DNA from: Nitrosomonas aestuarii
GTDB taxonomy: Bacteria > Pseudomonadota > Gammaproteobacteria > Burkholderiales > Nitrosomonadaceae
Direction of reading: 5' to 3'
Assembly (NCBI RefSeq): GCF_003046585.1
Contig: NZ_QAAE01000003.1
Location: 239,921-303,920, forward strand
Length of the DNA stretch: 64,000 nucleotides
Shown: positions 58,186-64,000 of the stretch, one piece after another
How the letters are laid out: each line of letters begins with the position of its first letter
Numbering within the stretch: position 1 is the first letter of the stretch
Position numbers and translations under genes: made by a program
The notes under the pieces: model-generated
Told to the model about the DNA's origin: nothing
Databases searched by the model: none
The model's input: the letters and a program-made list of their open reading frames with translations, nothing else

Positions 58186-58785
58186 ATGACAGAAACCATT
58201 ATTGACTTAATCAGACATGGCGAACCCGTTGGCGGACGGCGTTATCGAGGACATGCCATTGACGATCCGCTGACGGATAAAGGTTGGTCACAGATGTGGC
58301 ATGCCATAGGCGACTACCATGCCTGGCAGCATATTATCACTTCTCCGCTCGAACGCTGCCAATCATTTGCAATGGCTTTAGGAAAAAAACATAATATAAC
58401 TGTGTCCGTTGAACATAGATTCAAAGAAGTCGGTTTTGGCGTGTGGGAAGGCCTGAGTCATGATGAAATAAAAACTGGCAGAGCCCAAGAATATCGATCT
58501 TTCTTGCAAGACCCCGTCAGTCACCGCCCACAGGGCGCGGAAGCGCTTAATAGTTTCATCCAACGTGTCGCGTCCGCTTATGACGAAACCGTTACGCATT
58601 ACCAAGGGCAACATTGTCTGATTGTAGCGCACGCCGGAGTCATTAGAGCCATCATCGCCAATATTGTCCACGCAGCGCCTGTCGGGCTTTATCGAATCAA
58701 AGTCAGTAATGGCGGCATTACGCGCATTCGACACACAGAAACCGGCGGTATATTGGAGTTTTTAAATGGAAAATTAGCCGACTGA
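58186..58785 (+). CDS. Histidine phosphatase family protein (CobC-like)
   Basis: 199 residues. Catalytic LIRHGEPVGGRRYRG (RHG) at about residues 9-11, ITSPLERCQSFA, EVGFGVWEGLSHDEI and the second His in CLIVAHAGVIRAI. This pattern, with GE-P-G and the GxWEG motif, is closest to alpha-ribazole phosphatases of cobalamin synthesis. No cob genes lie nearby, so the name is left open. Confidence 0.88.
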   Translation: MTETIIDLIRHGEPVGGRRYRGHAIDDPLTDKGWSQMWHAIGDYHAWQHIITSPLERCQSFAMALGKKHNITVSVEHRFKEVGFGVWEGLSHDEIKTGRAQEYRSFLQDPVSHRPQGAEALNSFIQRVASAYDETVTHYQGQHCLIVAHAGVIRAIIANIVHAAPVGLYRIKVSNGGITRIRHTETGGILEFLNGKLAD

Positions 58786-58851
58786 CAGTTACATTACTGT
58801 CCTGCAGCTGAATTGGCTTTTTAACAAACCATTGAAAAAGATTTCGCGCAG

Positions 58852-60372
58852 CTAAACTGACTCGGTGTGCAATATTTTGATCAAACCCGCGCATCCAACC
58901 AGCAACAAAAGACTTTGCAACAAACCTGCTGAAATCGAAGCAGCTTGAAGTGCCTGAAGTCCACCTGCCAAAAGTAAAACAGCAGCGGCTGCACCTTCTG
59001 AAATACCCCAGAAAATGCGGTTCGCAATTGGTGGATTGGGGTTGCCGCCGGATGTTATCATATCGTCGACAAACGAGCCCGAATCGGAAGATGTAATAAA
59101 AAAAATAACTGCTAATAAAAGCCCGCCCCACTGCATAAAGCTCGCCCAGGGCAACTGCTCAAGCAAAACCTGAAATGACATGGCAACATTATCTATCACG
59201 GGTCCTGCCATACTCCCGCTTTCATTTTCTATATAAAGTCCTGTACCGCCAAACACAGAAAACCAGATGAAATTGATGAGTGTCGGAATCAGCAGAACAA
59301 AACCGACAAATTCACGAACAGTTCGCCCTCTTGAAATGCGGGCAATAAAGATACCGACAAATGGACTCCAGGAAAACCACCAACCCCAGTAAAATAATGT
59401 CCAGTGCTTCTGCCAGTCGCTATCTGAACGCATATCCAGCCATAAGCTGGTCGGAACAATATACTGTACATACTCGACAAACGTTGTGAAAAAAGTAGTT
59501 ATCTGATAGGACGTCGGTCCAACCAGAAATACAAAGATTAGAAAAAACCCCATCAATGCACAGTTTAAAATACTTAGATAACGAATCCCTTTCGATACAC
59601 CGCTGACTGTTGAAAATGTTGCGACCGCAGTGATTAAAGTAATAATCCATACCTGAACCGTTGTCGAGTAATCAATGTCAACTACGTGATTAAGTCCTGC
59701 ATTAATTTGCATTGCACCCAATCCAAGCGACGTTGCCACACCCAATAGTGTGCCGACAGTACAAAAAGCATCGGTCGTATGTCCCAACCAACCATGAATG
59801 CGGGTACCAAATAGAGGATAAAGAAGCGTTCGTGGCGCTAATGGTAGATTTTTTCGAAAATGAAGCAAGGCGATTGTGAGCCCAAAAACAACATAAATTG
59901 CCCAGGGGTGCAATCCCCAGTGAAAAAAACTAAAGCGCATGGCTTCTGCAGCTGCATCCGGACTGCGCGGGTCTGCAGTCGGAGGCATCTGATAGTGATG
60001 AATCGGTTCTGCAACCCCCCAGAATACCAAGCCCATGCCCATGCCCGCAGCAAATAACATAGCCAGCCACGCCTGCAAGCTGAATTGTGGATGATCATCC
60101 TGCTGGCCTAGTTTTAACTTACCATGGCGACTAAATAGCAACCAAAACACACATGCAACAATGACAGCGGTTGCACTTATGTAATACCAGCCAAATTGCG
60201 TTGTAATGGCATTCAAAACAGATTCAAATAACTCACCAGATGCCTTACTCCAGATACCCGCCACAATAATGAGGGTAATATTAATACCGGCAGCGGTAAA
60301 AAAAACCGGCGGGGAAATTCCTTCGCGCCACTCGCGCAGCATGTGTGTACAATAGGAAATAAACTGGTTCAT
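58852..60372 (-). CDS. BCCT family (betaine/choline/carnitine) transporter
   Basis: 506 residues, about 12 helices. Family motifs: FAAGMGMGLVFWGVAEPIHHY, HWGLHPWAIYVVFGLTIAL, the signature WTLFYWGWWFSWSPFVGIFIARISRGRT and ITSSDSGSFVDDM. The glycine of the GMGMGL segment suggests symport of a compatible solute with protons or sodium. It lacks the long C-terminal osmosensor tail of BetP. Likely osmoprotectant uptake. Confidence 0.95.
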   Translation of the reverse strand: MNQFISYCTHMLREWREGISPPVFFTAAGINITLIIVAGIWSKASGELFESVLNAITTQFGWYYISATAVIVACVFWLLFSRHGKLKLGQQDDHPQFSLQAWLAMLFAAGMGMGLVFWGVAEPIHHYQMPPTADPRSPDAAAEAMRFSFFHWGLHPWAIYVVFGLTIALLHFRKNLPLAPRTLLYPLFGTRIHGWLGHTTDAFCTVGTLLGVATSLGLGAMQINAGLNHVVDIDYSTTVQVWIITLITAVATFSTVSGVSKGIRYLSILNCALMGFFLIFVFLVGPTSYQITTFFTTFVEYVQYIVPTSLWLDMRSDSDWQKHWTLFYWGWWFSWSPFVGIFIARISRGRTVREFVGFVLLIPTLINFIWFSVFGGTGLYIENESGSMAGPVIDNVAMSFQVLLEQLPWASFMQWGGLLLAVIFFITSSDSGSFVDDMITSGGNPNPPIANRIFWGISEGAAAAVLLLAGGLQALQAASISAGLLQSLLLLVGCAGLIKILHTESV

Positions 60373-60558
60373 AGTTAAGATATAACTGACTGTACTGACG
60401 GAATAATTAGCCGATAGAACAACAAACTACCGACAATTTAAAACTTAACATTGATGATATTTTCTTTACAATTCTGCCAATAAACGTATTTTAATTTCTG
60501 CATTAATTAACAATTGATTTGAAATGAAAATAAAAACTTTCTTAAATCGAACACCATT

Positions 60559-61374
60559 ATGACACAACGAATTGCACTGGTAACAGGCGCATCGAGTGGC
60601 ATAGGAAAAGCAACTGCCGAACTCCTGGCAAAAAATAATTATTATGTATTTGTCATGGCACGGCGCAAAGACCGACTTGAAGCCATCCGCTCGGACAACA
60701 TCGAACCGATTCAATTGGATGTAACCGATGCCAATGCAATTGAGGCAGCCGTTAAACATGCTGTGGCTACCAAAGGTCATATTGACTTGCTTGTGAACAA
60801 TGCTGGTTATGGACAGTTAGGTGCCATTGAATGCGTTTCAATGGAAGCTGCGCATGAACAATTTGAAGTCAATGTTTTTGGTTATGCACGTTTTATGCAT
60901 GCTGTGCTTCCACATATGCGTTCACAGCAATCCGGATGTATAATCAACATCGCATCAATTCTGGGTAAAATAACGATTCCGGGGTTCGGTTGGTATGCTG
61001 CTTCCAAACATGCCGTAGAAGCACTCTCAGAAACCTTACGCAGCGAAGTCATGAAGTTTGGCATCAATGTGATCGTCATTGCGCCGGGTTTAATTAAGAC
61101 TGAATTTGCTGAAAAAGAATTAGAATTACTTAAGACAGTCAAACATCCATCAGCATATCAAAAATTGGTGGATGCCCTACCCCGCCTTTTGGCTGATGAA
61201 CCTAAAGCACCTGGACCCGAAATCATTGCACGTGCTGTACTCAAGGCAGCTGCAACATCTTTTCCACCGATACGCCACGCGTTGCCCGGCGACTCTAAAA
61301 CTGCGGTTATTTCACGCTGGTTCCTAGGCAGTCGACTCTTTAACTGGGCAGTACGACGGAAAATGAAACTCTAA
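60559..61374 (+). CDS. Classical short-chain dehydrogenase/reductase
   Basis: 271 residues. NADP loop VTGASSGIGKATAELL, NNAGYGQLGAIE, catalytic Ser in IINIASILGKI and YxxxK in WYAASKHAVEALSETL; then APGLIKTEF. All catalytic residues are present, unlike the SDR at 34 kb. The C-terminal LPRLLADEPKAPGPEIIARAVLKAA fits the classical oxidoreductases annotated as acting on lipids or retinol-like substrates. Substrate unknown. Confidence 0.92.
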   Translation: MTQRIALVTGASSGIGKATAELLAKNNYYVFVMARRKDRLEAIRSDNIEPIQLDVTDANAIEAAVKHAVATKGHIDLLVNNAGYGQLGAIECVSMEAAHEQFEVNVFGYARFMHAVLPHMRSQQSGCIINIASILGKITIPGFGWYAASKHAVEALSETLRSEVMKFGINVIVIAPGLIKTEFAEKELELLKTVKHPSAYQKLVDALPRLLADEPKAPGPEIIARAVLKAAATSFPPIRHALPGDSKTAVISRWFLGSRLFNWAVRRKMKL

Positions 61375-61445
61375 ATACCACTGAAAATTTTAACGGGTGT
61401 ATTGTAGCTAAGCTCTAAATTGTGAATATTTTCTAATACAAATAT

Positions 61446-61817
61446 TTATTCTGTTATAGCATCTGATTGAAGCGCAGTCGTTGGTGAAGACAGATCGTTG
61501 TCACTCAGGTTGTTATTTAACATCACCGGATAATGGTAGTAAACCGCGTTTAAATATCCTGTTACATCGGCAATATCATCCACATGCCAATCAAGATCCA
61601 GATTAGCTTGCCAGCGGCTTACCTGTTCTTTTAAAGTGTACCAATCTTTTGCAAGTTTGTTATCTCGCCAATGTATTTTAGTATTGTGGCATGAAATACA
61701 ATGAATAGAATAAAGCAATTGGCCACGTTGTTTATCGTATTCTTGCTGAGCATTTACTTGTGTTTGCAGTGTGCATAGCGAAAATACCGCAATTAAAACC
61801 ATTTTTGCATTAATCAT
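61446..61817 (-). CDS. Small periplasmic c-type cytochrome
   Basis: 123 residues from ATG 61817, with AGGAATTTATGA upstream giving a good site; the frame is open 20 codons further but without a signal. Signal peptide ending VNA (about residue 22). One haem motif CISCH at about 37-41. A late methionine (HYPVMLNN) could be the sixth ligand. Soluble electron carrier in the periplasm or a monohaem subunit of an unknown oxidoreductase. Confidence 0.85.
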   Translation of the reverse strand: MINAKMVLIAVFSLCTLQTQVNAQQEYDKQRGQLLYSIHCISCHNTKIHWRDNKLAKDWYTLKEQVSRWQANLDLDWHVDDIADVTGYLNAVYYHYPVMLNNNLSDNDLSSPTTALQSDAITE

Positions 61818-61999
61818 TTCATAAATTCCTGAAGTATATAATATGCGGCGAATACGTATCCCCGGAAACTCACTCACCCCTCTGGGAACTCAGTTTCATA
61901 CAACCAAAAAAGTATAATAACCTACATAATTTATTGATTCATTATAAATCTACGAAATTGTATGCAAGTACAAGAAAATATAAAATTCTGGCGCAAGCT

Positions 62000-63466
62000 C
62001 TACTTGCTTACGGGAGGAACAAACAAGGCTGGTATCGGTTTGGCTGGATATCTTCTTTTTCTGTGACTCAATTCTGTTCGGTTTTCATCCATTTCATTAT
62101 CGGCATTCGGTTTGGGCTCGGCGGAAATATACGGCTGCGTAAAAAGTGGATCTTTACCAGAGACTTTGGACTTTTTTTCGCGTGCAACATGTTCACCCTT
62201 AAAATAACCAACTTCTGCGCGAGTATTTGCAATCGCATTCGCTTTATTTTTTTCCTTCAGGTTATTATTGCTGTTTTTGTCATTTTGTAGATTCTTTTCT
62301 TTAGGTTTATTGTTTCTAGGTTGGGTTTTCTCAAATGTATCTATCTTTTCTATTTTTATTTTTTTTTGTAGTAATTTTTCAATACCTACTAATAATTTAT
62401 TTTCTTCCGGGCTTACTAGCGATATTGCATAGCCTTTCGCACCTGCACGGCCTGTTCGCCCGATCCTGTGAATATAATCCTCCGGGTTGTTGGGCAGTTC
62501 AAAATTAATAACACAAGATAATTCTTCGACATCCAAACCTCTGGCTGCAACATCGGTTGCAACCAAGGCCTGTATGGAACCTTGTTTAAAATCATTAAAA
62601 GCCTGGCAGCGCTGAAGTTGATTTTTATTCCCATGAATAACAGCTGCAGAAACGCCCTGCTGATCCAGATATTTTTTTAGGCGATCAGCACCGGATTTGG
62701 TGCGATTGAAAATTAAAACTTGATTTAAATGCTTGTGCTTCATTAAATAAACCAGTAGTTCTGACTTCAGATTCGATTTAATATCATAAACAACATGTGT
62801 TATCTGATCGTTAATTGAATTACGTTTAGCTACCTCAATTAAAACCGGTTCATTCAATAATTGATTGGCGAGCTTCTTTATATCCTCAGAAAAGGTAGCT
62901 GAAAACATGAGATTCTGACGTTTTTCTGGTAAAAAGGTCAGAATTTTTTTAATATCCGGCAAAAACCCCATATCTAACATACGGTCAGCTTCATCTAAAA
63001 TCAGAATTTCAACTTTAGAAAGCGTCAGAAATTTCTGCTGAATGTGATCTAGTAAGCGGCCAGGTGTCGCAACCAATATCTCTATACCACTTCGAATGGC
63101 ATTCACCTGGGCATCCATATTGACGCCGCCATAAACAAGCGTAGATTTCAAGTCGGTATACTTACTATAATTTAAGATACTCTCATACACTTGTATTGCT
63201 AACTCTCTTGTTGGTACCAACACCAAGGCACGTACAGGGTGTTTTGCGGGAGACATGCTGGAATTGGCATAAATTTCCAGGCGGCGCAGCATCGGCAAGG
63301 TAAATCCAGCAGTCTTTCCAGTACCCGTTTGCGCACCCCCCATAACATCTTTACCTTCTAAAATTGTGGGAATCGCTTTTTCTTGAATGGGCGTCGGGTG
63401 GGTATATCCCTCTTCAGTAACAGCACGCAAAATATTAGCTGATAAACCGAGTTGCTCAAATAACAT
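62000..63466 (-). CDS. rhlE: RhlE-type DEAD-box RNA helicase
   Basis: 488 residues. All DEAD-box motifs are in order: Q motif (PTPIQEKAIP), I AQTGTGKT at about 46-53, Ia PTRELA, II LDEADRMLDMGFLP, III SAT, V ATDVAARGLDVE and VI HRIGRTGRAG. A basic, N/K-rich C-terminal tail of about 110 residues binds RNA and ends RKRRYPAKPIPALFVP. Works in RNA remodelling, often cold-induced. The tail and lack of further domains fit RhlE rather than DbpA or CsdA. Confidence 0.93.
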   Translation of the reverse strand: MLFEQLGLSANILRAVTEEGYTHPTPIQEKAIPTILEGKDVMGGAQTGTGKTAGFTLPMLRRLEIYANSSMSPAKHPVRALVLVPTRELAIQVYESILNYSKYTDLKSTLVYGGVNMDAQVNAIRSGIEILVATPGRLLDHIQQKFLTLSKVEILILDEADRMLDMGFLPDIKKILTFLPEKRQNLMFSATFSEDIKKLANQLLNEPVLIEVAKRNSINDQITHVVYDIKSNLKSELLVYLMKHKHLNQVLIFNRTKSGADRLKKYLDQQGVSAAVIHGNKNQLQRCQAFNDFKQGSIQALVATDVAARGLDVEELSCVINFELPNNPEDYIHRIGRTGRAGAKGYAISLVSPEENKLLVGIEKLLQKKIKIEKIDTFEKTQPRNNKPKEKNLQNDKNSNNNLKEKNKANAIANTRAEVGYFKGEHVAREKKSKVSGKDPLFTQPYISAEPKPNADNEMDENRTELSHRKRRYPAKPIPALFVPPVSK

Positions 63467-63868
63467 TAATTACACTCCTTAATTACTACTGATAACTGCT
63501 TCTTAACTTATTAATCTTTGAATAAGTAAATTACTAACTTCACTTTCTTGTTTTCGACGACAAACGAGATTATTAATATGCGGTAGTATATGAATTGCTC
63601 GACCGAATTGAAGAAAGCTTTCACAGCATTTCTCTTAGAAAGGAAGGAAATGATATATCGATCAACAAAGTTGAACAGATAATGAAACTTATGAAACAGG
63701 TTTTTACTTGATTTATTGTTTGTATAACGTTCAATTTTCTTATATTTAAATACACAACAACCCACATAAACAGAAACTTATGTGGGTTGTTATTGTTGAT
63801 ACTGATGAATGCATAAATTATTAAAGATTTACGCGGCCAGAATCAGTCGACACGGCCTTTTAAAATAA
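63467..63868. other. Region upstream of rhlE with a terminator-like hairpin
   Basis: No supportable gene. AACAACCCACATAA (63756-63769) pairs with TTATGTGGGTTGTT (63778-63791), a 14-bp perfect stem with an eight-base loop, about 80 bases past the stop of the minus-strand gene at the window end, which it probably terminates. No clean T tract is seen. The rest should include the rhlE promoter and leader, which I cannot place. Confidence 0.5.
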
Positions 63869-64000
63869 TTAATAATCGTCGTCATCGTCATCGTCGTCAT
63901 CGTCATCGTCGTCCTCATTATCCCAGTCGTCCCAGTCGTCAGCCTTTAATACCAGCTTACCCTCAGCACGACTCGCATCAAGGTCAGTCATCGGCGCTTC
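63869..64000 (-). CDS. C-terminus of an unidentified protein with poly-Asp tail (5' end outside window)
   Basis: Only the last 43 residues are present: APMTDLDASRAEGKLVLKAD, then DWDDWDNE and thirteen consecutive Asp ending in Tyr. The Asp codons alternate GAC/GAT in a trinucleotide-repeat pattern, so the tail length may vary between strains. Such a tail suggests metal or cation binding or a disordered end. The parent family cannot be judged. Confidence 0.75.
   Translation of the reverse strand, partial: EAPMTDLDASRAEGKLVLKADDWDDWDNEDDDDDDDDDDDDDY

Noticed and set aside
63511..63765. Minus-strand ORF of 84 codons upstream of rhlE
   Set aside because: Its start lies inside the 14-bp hairpin and the translation is AT-driven (K, N, F, I, Y).

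Overview
The window is a 64 kb piece of a bacterial chromosome, moderately AT-rich. Gene content and order (leuC-entericidin-leuD-leuB-asd-fimV-truA-trpF-trpB-trpA-accD-folC-SPOR protein-cvpA-purF-metZ, then cyclophilins and cysS; dnaX-ybaB near a small SRP RNA) are typical of Betaproteobacteria. DUF3422, DUF1326/DUF2182, a GDCCVxC-type protein and several small lineage-specific lipoproteins fit the Nitrosomonadales (Nitrosomonas-like). The genus is an inference from gene content, not from a database match. No rRNA or tRNA gene was seen.

Layout. 0-4 kb: the end of prmB, then rluB, ybaB and dnaX on the minus strand, the 4.5S/SRP RNA and a tiny lipoprotein. 4.4-6 kb: an orphan Cas4/RecB-like plus RNase H-like nuclease. 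6.4-23.8 kb: a long plus-strand housekeeping run covering leucine synthesis, aspartate-semialdehyde dehydrogenase, FimV, tRNA pseudouridylation, tryptophan synthesis, acetyl-CoA carboxylase beta, folate, purine entry and methionine by direct sulfhydrylation. 23.9-36.4 kb: two cyclophilins, cysS, a membrane-anchored methyltransferase, motAB, serine dehydratase, and a minus-strand run of conserved proteins of unknown or poorly known role (DUF3422, DUF2182, DUF1326, SDR, DUF938, YfcH-like). 36.8-44 kb: two tandem paralogous small exported proteins, dapE, and an overlapping fadE / acyl-CoA ligase pair.

The accessory region runs from about 44.3 to 57.5 kb. It holds a YefM-YoeB toxin-antitoxin pair with a recognisable operator, a 5'-truncated filamentous-phage (inovirus) morphogenesis block ending in zot, a coupled ribbon-helix-helix + DUF262/DUF1524 (GmrSD-like) candidate defence pair, and a dif-like XerCD site with inverted paralogous ORFs on either side. 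It also holds a second, inverted and broken zot copy, a three-copy family of predicted beta-trefoil (lectin-like) proteins (one copy a relic), two GDCCVxC-type cysteine-rich paralogs, and a decayed ketosynthase next to an intact acyl carrier protein. Gene density is low there, pseudogenes are common and base and codon use shift. This looks like a graveyard of repeated insertions, probably Xer-dependent, with a few intact cargo genes.

57.5-64 kb returns to ordinary genes: YjbQ, a histidine phosphatase, a BCCT transporter, an SDR, a small c-type cytochrome, RhlE and the end of a gene with a poly-aspartate tail.
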